From assembly GCF_002025705.1 (NCBI RefSeq), contig NZ_CP018846.1:735501-799500 (forward strand): 64,000 nucleotides of DNA. The letters run 5' to 3'. Below, in pieces: positions 1-8,096 of this stretch (within the stretch, counting starts at the first letter, position 1; each line of letters starts with the position of its first letter). Below the pieces are notes generated by a model that saw nothing but the letters and a program-made list of their open reading frames with translations, searched no databases and was not told where the DNA came from. The translations under genes and the position numbers were made by a program. The DNA comes from Pseudomonas putida (GTDB lineage Bacteria > Pseudomonadota > Gammaproteobacteria > Pseudomonadales > Pseudomonadaceae).

Positions 1-339
1 CTGATGCAACGAGATGGCCGCTGGCAAGGTCGCCAGCTGCTGCCCGCGAGCTGGGTTGTGTTCAATCGCACACTGTTTACCCAGGCTGCCGCTGTGCCCG
101 GTGAAGCCAACCCGGGTGGCCATTGGTGGCTCAACCTGCCATTGCCGGGGAGCCCGGCGCCGTGGCCCGACGCCCCGACGGATACCTACGCCGCGCTCGG
201 CCACTGGGGCCAGGCGCTGTATATCGTGCCGTCGCAGAAACTGCTGATCGTGCGCTACGCCGATGACCGCGACAGCAGCTACAGCCACAATGAACTGCTC
301 AAGCGGGTGCTGGCTGCACTGGCCAAGGAGGGCGCATGA
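1..339 (+). CDS. C-terminal part of a serine hydrolase (beta-lactamase family), 5' end outside window
   Basis: The reading frame is open from base 1, so only the last 112 residues are visible. The segment GHWGQALYIVPSQKLLIVRY resembles the end of class C beta-lactamase/6-aminohexanoate-dimer-hydrolase-like enzymes, where a GHxGQ motif near the third catalytic element is followed by a strand ending in the R-Y/F-D pattern. The catalytic SxxK region would lie upstream and cannot be seen, so substrate cannot be inferred. Its TGA overlaps the ATG of the next gene (ATGA), which suggests translational coupling to the small exported protein that follows. Family assignment is fair; function is open. 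Confidence 0.7.
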   Translation: MMQRDGRWQGRQLLPASWVVFNRTLFTQAAAVPGEANPGGHWWLNLPLPGSPAPWPDAPTDTYAALGHWGQALYIVPSQKLLIVRYADDRDSSYSHNELLKRVLAALAKEGA

Positions 340-632
340 AGCGCGTGCTGTTGCTGCTGACCGTCGCCTTGCTCGGCTGGGCCTGGCTGGAGCGCCAGGC
401 GTTGGCGGACTTCCCCGGTATCCTTTCGGCCTATTCGGCCAAGGAGTACTGCTCGTGCCGCTTCGTCATGGGCTTCGATGAGGCCTATTGCCGGGGATAT
501 GTGAAGCAATGGCTGCCCCTGAGCCGGCTGGAAGAACACGGCCCGCAACGGCGGGTCAGCGCCGAGGGCCTGGGCCAGCGCAACGAGGCGGCCTGGCAGG
601 GGACGCAGGCAGGCTGCCGCTTGCTGCCATGA
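336..632 (+). CDS. Small exported cysteine-containing protein of unknown function
   Basis: This encodes 98 residues. The N-terminus (two basic residues, then about 16 hydrophobic residues) looks like a signal peptide or membrane anchor, so the mature part is probably periplasmic. Four cysteines remain: a CSC pair near residue 40, one in DEAYCRGY and one near the C-terminus, suggesting two disulfides. The start overlaps the stop of the upstream hydrolase by four bases, so the two are probably one operon and may act together in the envelope. I do not recognise a characterised family. Confidence 0.75.
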   Translation: MKRVLLLLTVALLGWAWLERQALADFPGILSAYSAKEYCSCRFVMGFDEAYCRGYVKQWLPLSRLEEHGPQRRVSAEGLGQRNEAAWQGTQAGCRLLP

Positions 633-676
633 AGGCGGGCGGGTAAGGTTGGCGGTCAAGTTTCACGAGACCTGTC

Positions 677-1258
677 ATGTTCAAGCTGCCCCGTCTACTG
701 CCTGCCCTGCTGCTGGCTATGTGCCTGCCCGCCCACGCCAACTGGCACCTTGATGGCGAGTCTTCACGCCTGTCCTTCGTCACCGGCAAGAACGGTGATA
801 CTGCCGAGGTGCATCGCTTTCTGGTGTTGCACGGCAACGTCGACCGCAAAGGCATGGCCGCGCTGAGCATCGAGATGGACTCGGTGAGCAGCGGTATCCC
901 GCTGCGTGACGAGCAGATGCGCGACAACCTGTTCGAGGTGGGGCGCTTCGCCGAGGCGAGCGTGAAGGCGCAGATAGACCTGCGGCCGATCAACGACCTG
1001 GCCGATGGCGCGCAGATCGAACTGCGCCTGCCGCTGACCGTCACCCTGCATGGCCAGTCACACAGCTACAACGCGCTGCTGCTGGCGACCCGCCTGGATC
1101 AGCGGCGCTTCCAGGTGGTGACCCTCGAACCGCTGGTGCTGCGGGCCTCGGACTTTGGCCTGTTGCCCGGGTTGGAAAGCCTGCGCAAGTTCGCCAAGCT
1201 GAAATCCATCAACCCTTCGGTACCGGTCAATGCGGTGCTGATCTTCAACGCCCGCTGA
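677..1258 (+). CDS. YceI-family periplasmic lipid-binding protein
   Basis: This 193-residue protein has a signal peptide (residues 1-21, ending AHA) followed by the YceI pattern: W-x-L-D at the start of the mature chain, a long beta-barrel, and the region on differences from a target (RDEQMRDNLFEV, then F/A). YceI proteins are lipocalin-like barrels that bind isoprenoid or other amphiphiles in the periplasm; the ligand here is unknown. It lies one base upstream of the cardiolipin synthase-like gene, so the two are probably cotranscribed. The family call is solid; the role is inferred. Confidence 0.85.
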   Translation: MFKLPRLLPALLLAMCLPAHANWHLDGESSRLSFVTGKNGDTAEVHRFLVLHGNVDRKGMAALSIEMDSVSSGIPLRDEQMRDNLFEVGRFAEASVKAQIDLRPINDLADGAQIELRLPLTVTLHGQSHSYNALLLATRLDQRRFQVVTLEPLVLRASDFGLLPGLESLRKFAKLKSINPSVPVNAVLIFNAR

Positions 1259-1259
1259 C

Positions 1260-2417
1260 ATGTCGGGGCCGGTCTTCCCCTGGCGGGATGGCAATGAGTT
1301 CGAACTGCTGATCGACGGCCCCGAATTCTTTCCGCGCATGCTCCAGGCGATCGAGCGCGCCGAATTCCAGGTCGACCTGGAGTTGTACCTGGTCGAGGCC
1401 GGTGCCTGTGCCGAGGCGGTGGTCGAGGCGCTGGAGCAGGCCGCACGGCGCGGCGTGCGGGTGCGTTGCCTGTTCGATGACTATGGCTCGCTGGCCTTTA
1501 GCGCAGCATTGCGCCAGCGCTTGCTGGAGGCCGGGGTGTACTTGCGCTGGTACAACCGCCTGCGCTGGAAGCGTGGTTTGCGCAACCTGTATCGCGACCA
1601 TCGCAAGTTGTTGCTGGTGGACGAGCGCTGGGCCGTGGTGGGTGGCACGGGCGTCACCGACGAGTTCTGGACGCCTGGTGAGGCGACCAGCGCCTGGCAC
1701 GAGGTGATGGTGCAGTTGCAAGGGCCCGTGGTGAACGACTGGCAGTTGCTGTTCGACCGCCAGTGGCAAGCCAACAACCGCCGCACCGCCTGGCGCCCGG
1801 CCGAGGGCTTTGGCCTGCCGCGCTTGCCCAAGGTACCGGCGCAAGGCCAGGGCATGGGCCGGGTGGCCTATGCCGACGCCCGCCAGCACCAGGACATCCT
1901 GCATTCGCTGGTGCGGGCGATCAACAGTGGCAAGCAGCGGGTGTGGCTGGCCACGCCGTACTTCCTGCCTACCTGGAGCGTGCGCCGGTCGTTGCGCCGG
2001 GCTGCCGGCAAAGGTGTCGACGTGCGGTTGCTGCTGACCGGGCCGCGCACCGACCACCCTTCGGTGCGCTATGCCGGGCACCGCTACTACCCCCGATTGC
2101 TGCGTGCCGGGGTGCGCATCTACGAATACCAGCCGTGCTTCCTGCACCTGAAGATGGTGCTGATCGACGACTGGGTCAGTGTCGGTTCGTGCAACTTCGA
2201 TCACTGGAACCTGCGCTTCAATCTGGAGGCCAACATCGAGGCACTCGACCCGCCTTTGACGGCCGCCGTGCAGGCCAGCTTCGAGCGTGATTTTGCCTTG
2301 AGCCAGGTGGTCGACCTTGACCACTGGCATGCCCGGCCGCTGTGGCGTCGGGTCAAGCAGCGCGTGTGGGGCTGGCTGGACCGGCTGGTGGTCAACTTCC
2401 TCGACCGGCGCGACTGA
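1260..2417 (+). CDS. Phospholipase D-family cardiolipin synthase (ClsB-like)
   Basis: This 385-residue protein has two HxKx4D phosphatidyltransferase motifs: HRKLLLVD at about residue 119 and HLKMVLID at about residue 299, the second followed by GSCNFD. This is the arrangement of bacterial PLD-type cardiolipin synthases, which join two phospholipids at the membrane. It lacks the two N-terminal transmembrane helices of ClsA, so it is nearer to ClsB/YbhO in length and layout. The ATG begins one base after the yceI stop, implying cotranslation. A broader phosphatidyltransferase role cannot be excluded. Confidence 0.87.
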   Translation: MSGPVFPWRDGNEFELLIDGPEFFPRMLQAIERAEFQVDLELYLVEAGACAEAVVEALEQAARRGVRVRCLFDDYGSLAFSAALRQRLLEAGVYLRWYNRLRWKRGLRNLYRDHRKLLLVDERWAVVGGTGVTDEFWTPGEATSAWHEVMVQLQGPVVNDWQLLFDRQWQANNRRTAWRPAEGFGLPRLPKVPAQGQGMGRVAYADARQHQDILHSLVRAINSGKQRVWLATPYFLPTWSVRRSLRRAAGKGVDVRLLLTGPRTDHPSVRYAGHRYYPRLLRAGVRIYEYQPCFLHLKMVLIDDWVSVGSCNFDHWNLRFNLEANIEALDPPLTAAVQASFERDFALSQVVDLDHWHARPLWRRVKQRVWGWLDRLVVNFLDRRD

Positions 2418-2468
2418 GAACGGCTATCGTGCAGTGACTGTCCCTTGGCAAGCGAAGGAGTGGGTGCG

Positions 2469-3047
2469 ATGACGGCGAAGAAAATTCTCATGCTGGTTGG
2501 CGACTACGTCGAAGATTACGAGGCAATGGTGCCGTTTCAGGCACTGAGCATGGTCGGCCACACGGTACACGCGGTGTGCCCAGAGAAGGTCGCGGGGCAG
2601 ACCGTGCGCACGGCGATTCATGATTTCGAGGGCGAGCAGACCTACAGCGAAAAGCCAGGGCACAATTTTGCCCTGAACTACGATTTTGTGCGGGTGCGGC
2701 CTGAGGGGTACGACGCGTTGCTGATCCCCGGCGGCCGTGCGCCGGAGTACCTGCGCCTGGATGAGCGGGTGCTGGAGCTGGTGCGGGCATTCGACCAGGC
2801 CGGCAAGCCGATTGCGGCGGTGTGCCATGGCGCGCAGTTGCTGGCAGCAGCGGGTGTGCTGGAAGGGCGCGAGTGCAGTGCGTATCCGGCCTGTGCGCCA
2901 GAGGTGCGCCTGGCCGGTGGCACGTTCATCGATATCGCGGTGGACCAGGCGCATGTGGATGGCAACCTGGTAACCGCGCCAGCCTGGCCGGCGCACCCGG
3001 CCTGGCTGGCGGCCTTCCTCAAGGTGCTGGGCACCCGTATCGCCTGA
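2469..3047 (+). CDS. DJ-1/PfpI-family protein
   Basis: This is a 192-residue single-domain DJ-1/PfpI protein. The nucleophile elbow AAVCHGAQ places the reactive cysteine at residue 119 followed by His120, as in PfpI/YhbO-type deglycases and proteases. An acidic residue near position 15 (DYVEDYE) would be the partner that tunes the cysteine. I chose the ATG at 2469 because AAGGAG lies eight bases upstream; an in-frame TTG at 2445 lacks a ribosome-binding site. It is probably cytoplasmic and involved in stress or carbonyl-damage protection, but the substrate is unproven. Confidence 0.87.
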   Translation: MTAKKILMLVGDYVEDYEAMVPFQALSMVGHTVHAVCPEKVAGQTVRTAIHDFEGEQTYSEKPGHNFALNYDFVRVRPEGYDALLIPGGRAPEYLRLDERVLELVRAFDQAGKPIAAVCHGAQLLAAAGVLEGRECSAYPACAPEVRLAGGTFIDIAVDQAHVDGNLVTAPAWPAHPAWLAAFLKVLGTRIA

Positions 3048-3060
3048 CCGACCTTGCTTT

Positions 3061-3177
3061 TGTAGGAGCGGCCTTGTGTCGCGAAAGGGCTGCGGAGCAG
3101 CCCCAGGGGCTTAGCATCAATGCAAAGATCGCTGGGGCCGCTTTGCAGCCCTTTCGCGACACAAGGCCGCTCCTACA
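3061..3177. repeat. Inverted pair of P. putida-type REP elements
   Basis: TGTAGGAGCGGCCTTGTGTC and its complement bracket a GC-rich centre. The outer arms read TGTAGGAGCGGCCTTGTGTC / GACACAAGGCCGCTCCTACA, each followed inwards by a short GGGGCTGC-type hairpin. The pair fills the gap between convergent genes and probably stabilises or terminates both transcripts. Confidence 0.9.
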
Positions 3178-3190
3178 GGGCTCGCGGCGC

Positions 3191-3589
3191 TCAACCGACC
3201 TGCTCGACCCAGTCATTGAGGTTGTAGTAGTTGGTGACCCGGGCAATCTTGCCGCAGTGAATGTAGAAGAATGCCCCCGCCGGCAGCACATAGGTCTGCC
3301 CGTTGGCCGCCGGCAAGCCTTCGTCGTCGGCCAGGTATTGGCCATGCACGGTGAACTCCGCCGCCGCCCGGCTGCCGTCGGCATTCTGCATCACCACGAT
3401 GTCAGCCAGGCGCTCGCGGTAGCAACGGTTCATCTTGTCCATGAAGGCGGCAAATTTCGCTTTGCCCATGTGCCGTTCGCCCTGGTTGATGTCGTGGATC
3501 ACGTCTTCGCTGAGCAGTGCCAGGAAAGCCGGCATGTCGCCGGCGTTGAAGGCTGCGTAGTAAGCATTTACCAGTTCGGTAGCGGTCAT
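3191..3589 (-). CDS. SnoaL-like / ketosteroid isomerase-related protein
   Basis: This 132-residue protein fits the NTF2-like alpha+beta cone fold. The start TELVNAYYAAFNAGD is the standard first helix of SnoaL/ketosteroid-isomerase-like proteins, followed by VIHDINQGERHMGKAKFAAF. The pocket residues Asp/His after the first helix are present (EDVIHDIN). Such proteins are small-ligand isomerases, hydrolases or binding proteins, and the substrate cannot be read from sequence. It stands alone between a REP pair and the divergently transcribed acetyltransferase gene. Confidence 0.8.
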   Translation of the reverse strand: MTATELVNAYYAAFNAGDMPAFLALLSEDVIHDINQGERHMGKAKFAAFMDKMNRCYRERLADIVVMQNADGSRAAAEFTVHGQYLADDEGLPAANGQTYVLPAGAFFYIHCGKIARVTNYYNLNDWVEQVG

Positions 3590-3704
3590 GGAACAATACC
3601 TGTCGTGTAGGGAAAAGGCGGTGTGTTGGCCCGGATGATAGGGTTTCCCCTCAAGCCCGGCTTAGCCGAGCGCGTCATCCACATCGACAAAACGACCGCC
3701 AAGC

Positions 3705-4295
3705 ATGGAAATACGCCTGTTGCACGGCGCCGCTATCGCGCCTTACATCGATGACCTCGCTCGCCTGCGCCTGACCGTGTTTCGCGAGTTTCCCTACCTC
3801 TACGACGGTACCCCGGAGTACGAGGCCGACTACCTGGCCAGCTACACCCGTTCCGGGCGCAGCCTGGTGGTGCTGGCCATTGACGACGGCAAGGTGGTTG
3901 GTGCTTCGACCGGCCTGCCGCTGGTAGATGTGGCCGCGGAGTTCCAGCAGCCGTTTCTGGCGCTGGGGCGCGACCCGGCCAGTGTCTACTACTTCGGTGA
4001 GTCGCTGGTACTGCCGGCCTACCGTGGCCGGGGCCTGGGCGTGCGCTTTTTCATCGAGCGCGAGTCCTATGCCCACAAACTGGCCGAATTCGACTTCTGC
4101 GCGTTCTGTGCCGTGGAGCGCCCAGGTGTGCATCCGCGCCGGCCTGCGGACTACAAGCCGCTGCACGGGTTCTGGCGCAACCGCGGCTTCCTGCATGACC
4201 CCTCCCTGCGTACCCGCTACGCCTGGCGCGACCTGGACGAGGCGCAAAGCTCGGAAAAGATCATGTCGTTCTGGACCAAGGAGCTGCCGATTTGA
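3705..4295 (+). CDS. GNAT-family N-acetyltransferase
   Basis: This 196-residue protein carries the GNAT acetyl-CoA signature: YYFGESLVLPAYRGRGLGVR, in which the R-G-R-G-L-G loop (about residues 102-107) binds the pyrophosphate. The acceptor substrate is unknown. Its last codon overlaps the TTG start of the nitrilase-family gene downstream (TTGA), so the two are translationally coupled. This suggests an acyl transfer and an amide hydrolysis acting on related compounds. Confidence 0.85.
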   Translation: MEIRLLHGAAIAPYIDDLARLRLTVFREFPYLYDGTPEYEADYLASYTRSGRSLVVLAIDDGKVVGASTGLPLVDVAAEFQQPFLALGRDPASVYYFGESLVLPAYRGRGLGVRFFIERESYAHKLAEFDFCAFCAVERPGVHPRRPADYKPLHGFWRNRGFLHDPSLRTRYAWRDLDEAQSSEKIMSFWTKELPI

Positions 4296-5164
4296 TCCGC
4301 CTCGCGGCCTGCCAGTACGCCATCGAGCTGCATGAAACCTGGGACGCCTATGCCGACCACTTGCAGGCCTTGTGTGCCGAGGCCGTAGAGGCGGGCGCCC
4401 AGCTGCTTTTGCTGCCCGAATACGCCGGCCTGGTGCTCAGCGGCCAGTTGCCGGCCAAACAGCGTGGCGACCTCAAGGCTTCGATCGCCGGCATTCAGCC
4501 GCTGATCGAGCCCTGGTTGGCGTTATGCGAAGGGATTGCCCGGCGCTGGGGCATCTACCTGCAGCCGGGCAGCCTGCCAGTGCTCGACCTCGATGGGCAG
4601 TACCGCAACCGTGCCTGGCTGTTCGGCCCCAAGGGCGTGCTCGGCTATCAGGACAAACTGATCATGACCCGCTTCGAGCGGGAGCAGTGGGGCATTGCCG
4701 CAGGTGCTGGGCTGCAGGTGTTCGACACCGATCTTGGCCGCCTGGGCATTCTGATCTGCTATGACAATGAGTTCCCGATGCTGGCGCGGCGCCTGGCCGA
4801 GGGTGGTGCCGACCTGATTCTGGCGCCGAGCTGCACCGACACCGAGGCGGGTTACCATCGGGTGCGCATTGGCGCGCAGGCACGAGCGCTGGAGAACCAG
4901 ATAGCCGTGTTGCAGAGCCCGACAGCCGGCGTGGCACCGTGGTCGCCGGCACTGGATGAGAACATCGGCCGGGCGGGGCTGTTCGTTCCGCCAGATCATG
5001 GCATGCCAGGGGACGGGGTGGTCGCGCTGAGTGAGGCGTTGAGCCCGGTGAGCAGCCAGTGGCTGGTGTGTGAGGTGGATCTTGAGGAAGTGAGGCGGGT
5101 GAGGCGGGAAGGGCAGGTGTTTACCCGCAGGGACTGGCCGGAGCAGTTCGACAGAGTTGTGTAG
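4292..5164 (+). CDS. Nitrilase-superfamily carbon-nitrogen hydrolase
   Basis: This 290-residue protein shows the full catalytic triad of the nitrilase superfamily: Glu43 in LLPEYAG, Lys122 in YQDKLIMTRFE and Cys156 in ILICYDNEFP. These enzymes hydrolyse amides or, less often, nitriles in the cytoplasm. The start is a TTG overlapping the stop of the GNAT gene by four bases; no ATG nearby keeps the MIRLAACQY start of the family. A gene pair of GNAT plus amidohydrolase recurs in proteobacteria, but I cannot name the substrate. Confidence 0.88.
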   Translation: MIRLAACQYAIELHETWDAYADHLQALCAEAVEAGAQLLLLPEYAGLVLSGQLPAKQRGDLKASIAGIQPLIEPWLALCEGIARRWGIYLQPGSLPVLDLDGQYRNRAWLFGPKGVLGYQDKLIMTRFEREQWGIAAGAGLQVFDTDLGRLGILICYDNEFPMLARRLAEGGADLILAPSCTDTEAGYHRVRIGAQARALENQIAVLQSPTAGVAPWSPALDENIGRAGLFVPPDHGMPGDGVVALSEALSPVSSQWLVCEVDLEEVRRVRREGQVFTRRDWPEQFDRVV

Positions 5165-5170
5165 CGCTGT

Positions 5171-5253
5171 GGCGCCTGCTTCGCGGGCAAGCCCGCTCCC
5201 ACAGGGAGATTGCGACTCCTAGTGGGAGCGGCCTTGCCCGCGAGGCAGGCGCC
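5171..5253. repeat. REP-like inverted repeat, CGGGCAAGCCCG subtype
   Basis: Arms GGCGCCTGCTTCGCGGGCAA... and their near-complement CCTTGCCCGCGAGGCAGGCGCC enclose a short spacer. The core (GGGAGCGG, TTGCCCGCGAAG) differs from the TTGTGTCGCGAAAG subtype. It lies between the convergent nitrilase and fumarase genes and could act as a bidirectional terminator. Confidence 0.8.
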
Positions 5254-5268
5254 GCATTTACAGCAGGC

Positions 5269-6792
5269 TTACTTCACTTCGACTGCCAGGCTCTCGGCAA
5301 TCTTGCTCTGCCACAGGGCAGGGCCAGTGATGTGCACCGACTCACCGTTGCTGTCGACGGCGACGGTCACCGGCATGTCCTTGACCTCGAACTCGTAGAT
5401 CGCTTCCATGCCCAGCTCGGCGAAGGCCAGGACCTTCGACTTGCGAATGGCCTGGGCCACCAGGTAGGCAGCGCCACCCACGGCCATCAGGTACACGGCC
5501 TTGTTGTCCTTGATCGCTTCGATCGCGGTCGGGCCACGCTCGGACTTGCCGATCATCCCCAGCAGACCGGTCTGCTCGAGGATCTGGCGGGTGAACTTGT
5601 CCATGCGGGTGGCAGTGGTCGGGCCGGCTGGGCCTACCACTTCGTCACCGACCGGGTCGACCGGGCCGACGTAGTAGATGAAGCGGCCTTTGAGGTCGAC
5701 CGGCAGTTCTTCACCGCGGTTGAGCATCTCGACCATGCGCTTGTGCGCAGCGTCGCGGCCGGTGAGCATCTTGCCGTTGAGCAGGATGGTCTCGCCTGGC
5801 TTCCAGCTGGCGACTTCTTCCGGGGTGATGTCGTCGAGGTTGACGCGACGGGCGCTCGGGCCAGCTTCCCAGACGATTTCCGGGTAGGCGTCCAGCGACG
5901 GCGCTTCCAGCTCGGCCGGGCCGTTGCCGTCGAGCACGAAGTGGGCGTGACGGGTGGCGGCGCAGTTCGGGATCATGCACACCGGCAGCGAGGCGGCGTG
6001 AGTCGGGTAGTCCATGATCTTGACGTCGAGCACGGTGGTCAGGCCACCCAGGCCCTGGGCGCCGATGCCCAGCTGGTTGACCTTGTCGAACAGCTCCAGG
6101 CGGATCTCTTCGAGGCGGTTTTGCGGGCCACGGGCTTTCAGTTCGTGGATGTCGATGGACTCCATCAACACTTCCTTGGCCATTACCGCGGCCTTCTCGG
6201 CAGTACCACCGATGCCGATGCCGAGCATGCCAGGCGGGCACCAGCCAGCACCCATGGTCGGGACGGTCTTCAGTACCCAGTCGACGATCGAGTCGGACGG
6301 GTTGAGCATGGCCATCTTCGACTTGTTCTCCGAGCCGCCGCCTTTGGCTGCGACGTCGACTTCGACCTTGTCGCCCGGGACGATGGAGTAGTGGATGACG
6401 GCCGGGGTGTTGTCCTTGGTGTTCTTGCGGGCACCGGCCGGGTCGGCCAGGATCGAGGCGCGCAGGACGTTTTCAGGCAGGTTGTAGGCGCGACGCACAC
6501 CTTCGTTGATCATGTCGTCGACGCTCATGGTGGCGCCGTCCCAGCGCACGTCCATGCCCACGCGGATGAACACGGTGACGATACCAGTGTCCTGGCAGAT
6601 CGGGCGGTGGCCGGTGGCGCACATGCGCGAGTTGATCAGGATCTGGGCGATCGAGTCGCGTGCGGCAGGCGACTCTTCACGCAGGTAGGCTTCGTGCATC
6701 GCCTGGATGAAATCGACGGGGTGGTAGTACGAGATGAATTGCAGGGCGTCGGCGACGCTCTGAATCAGGTCGTCTTGCTTGATCACGGTCAT
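5269..6792 (-). CDS. Class I (iron-sulfur) fumarate hydratase
   Basis: This 507-residue enzyme hydrates fumarate to malate in the TCA cycle. It is the oxygen-sensitive 4Fe-4S class: probable cluster cysteines are Cys66 (HRPICQDTG), Cys185 (GAGWCPPGM) and Cys272 (SLPVCMIPNC). N- and C-terminal fumarase domains are both complete; the second ends with the KSKVLAFAELGMEAIYEF region. I chose the ATG at 6792 because AGAGGAG precedes it and the family starts MTVIKQDD; the frame opens further upstream without a ribosome-binding site. It stands alone, divergent from the ferredoxin-reductase gene. Confidence 0.95.
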   Translation of the reverse strand: MTVIKQDDLIQSVADALQFISYYHPVDFIQAMHEAYLREESPAARDSIAQILINSRMCATGHRPICQDTGIVTVFIRVGMDVRWDGATMSVDDMINEGVRRAYNLPENVLRASILADPAGARKNTKDNTPAVIHYSIVPGDKVEVDVAAKGGGSENKSKMAMLNPSDSIVDWVLKTVPTMGAGWCPPGMLGIGIGGTAEKAAVMAKEVLMESIDIHELKARGPQNRLEEIRLELFDKVNQLGIGAQGLGGLTTVLDVKIMDYPTHAASLPVCMIPNCAATRHAHFVLDGNGPAELEAPSLDAYPEIVWEAGPSARRVNLDDITPEEVASWKPGETILLNGKMLTGRDAAHKRMVEMLNRGEELPVDLKGRFIYYVGPVDPVGDEVVGPAGPTTATRMDKFTRQILEQTGLLGMIGKSERGPTAIEAIKDNKAVYLMAVGGAAYLVAQAIRKSKVLAFAELGMEAIYEFEVKDMPVTVAVDSNGESVHITGPALWQSKIAESLAVEVK

Positions 6793-7042
6793 GCAGCGCG
6801 CTCCTCTTAAAGACGGGAACATTCAAAAAGACGCTCGACGGTGCCGACCAGCGTGTCGAAGCGCCTTGCAAGGCGCGCCGGCAGGCTGGCCGACGCAAAA
6901 GGGCGCGGCAGTATAGCGCGCCTCACCGCGCGAAACACCTGCGCGTGGTCTGGACCATGGTCGGCAGGTAGCAGGCATCCTTTTTGCTGCCAATGCGCGC
7001 TTGGCATACAGTGACCCGGTGCTCGATGGAGAAAGACTTACC

Positions 7043-7963
7043 ATGCCTGAACTTTGCGTGGGCGCGCGCCGCTGGACGGTGCCGACTGGCAGCAACCTGC
7101 TCGATGCCCTGAACGAGGCAGGGCTGAATGTGCCCTACAGCTGCCGTGCCGGCAGTTGCCACGCCTGCCTGGTGCATTGCCTGGCAGGGCAGCCGGCGGA
7201 TGCCTTGCCCGAGGCCTTGGCGCTGGACAAGCATGCCCTGGGCTGGCGCCTGGCCTGCCAGTGCCGGGTGGTCGAGGACCTGCGTGTGGCGGTGTTCGAC
7301 CCACAGCAGGACGGGGTGCCGGCGCGGGTATGCGCAGTGGACACATTCGGCGATGTGCTGCGCGTGCGGCTGCGACCGGAGCGGGTGTTGCGTTATCAGG
7401 CGGGGCAGCATGTGGTGCTGTGGAACGGTGCTGTTGCAAGGCCCTACTCGATTGCCAGCCTGCCGGGCGAAGAAGACTTTCTTGAGTTTCATATTGACTG
7501 CCAGCGGCCGGGTGCCTTCTGCGACAAGGCCCGCGGGCTGCAGGTGGGCGACGAGTTGCGCCTTGGTGAGTTCAGGGGCGGGGCGCTGCATTACGACCCG
7601 GACTGGCACGCACGGCCGCTCTGGCTATTGGCGGCGGGCACGGGGTTGGCGCCGTTGTGGGGCATCTTGCGCGAAGCATTGCGCCAGGGGCATCAAGGGG
7701 AGATTCGGGTGGTGCATGTGGCGCGGGACAGTGTTGCGCACTATCTGGCTGAACCATTGCAGCGACTGGAAGGTGTGAAGGTGGAGCTGGTATTGGCAGA
7801 GCAGATGGATGAAGCGCTGGCAGGGTTGCGGCCGTCATCGCGGCAAACGGTGGCGTTGGTGTGCGGGGCTGCGGGGAGTGTCGAGCGGTTTGCCCGCCGG
7901 TTATTCATTGCCGGCGTGCCGCGGGGGCAGGTGTTTGCTGATGTGTTTGTTGAACATGCTTGA
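7043..7963 (+). CDS. 2Fe-2S ferredoxin fused to FAD/NAD(P)H reductase
   Basis: The protein has 306 residues. Residues 1-80 form a plant-type ferredoxin domain with C-x4-C-x2-C (SCRAGSCHACLVHC) plus a fourth cysteine (LACQC). Residues 90-190 form an FAD-binding barrel with RPYSIAS, and the C-terminal third is a nucleotide-binding domain (LLAAGTGLAPLWGIL). This is the layout of oxygenase electron-transfer components and related stress reductases. No oxygenase gene is adjacent, so its partner is elsewhere. The ATG at 7043 follows a GGAG, so I preferred it over a TTG at 7001. Confidence 0.88.
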   Translation: MPELCVGARRWTVPTGSNLLDALNEAGLNVPYSCRAGSCHACLVHCLAGQPADALPEALALDKHALGWRLACQCRVVEDLRVAVFDPQQDGVPARVCAVDTFGDVLRVRLRPERVLRYQAGQHVVLWNGAVARPYSIASLPGEEDFLEFHIDCQRPGAFCDKARGLQVGDELRLGEFRGGALHYDPDWHARPLWLLAAGTGLAPLWGILREALRQGHQGEIRVVHVARDSVAHYLAEPLQRLEGVKVELVLAEQMDEALAGLRPSSRQTVALVCGAAGSVERFARRLFIAGVPRGQVFADVFVEHA

Positions 7964-7987
7964 GTGAGCTGGGAGGGCTATGCCCTC

Positions 7988-8094
7988 CTTTCCGACCGGT
8001 CCGGCGCCCCGGCAAGGCCGCTCCTACAGGTGAATGCGATCTCCTGTAGGAGCGGCCTTGCGTCGCGATTGGGCCGCGAAGCGGCCCCGGGGGC
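7988..8094. repeat. Inverted REP pair with unlike arms
   Basis: The left copy carries the TTTCCGACCGGTCCGGCGCC stem; the right copy carries the TTGCGTCGCGATTGGGCC stem. They share the CGGCCTTG/CTCCTACAG outer arms. The pair separates the convergent reductase and pykA genes. Confidence 0.88.
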
Positions 8095-8096
8095 TA

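Noticed and set aside
3061..3177. REP pairs considered as CRISPR-like repeats
   Set aside because: They are inverted, single pairs at many sites without regularly spaced direct repeats or cas genes.
5332..6810. Long antisense frame across the fumarase gene
   Set aside because: Repetitive Asp/His/Val composition typical of antisense shadows; the fumarase frame is complete and recognised.
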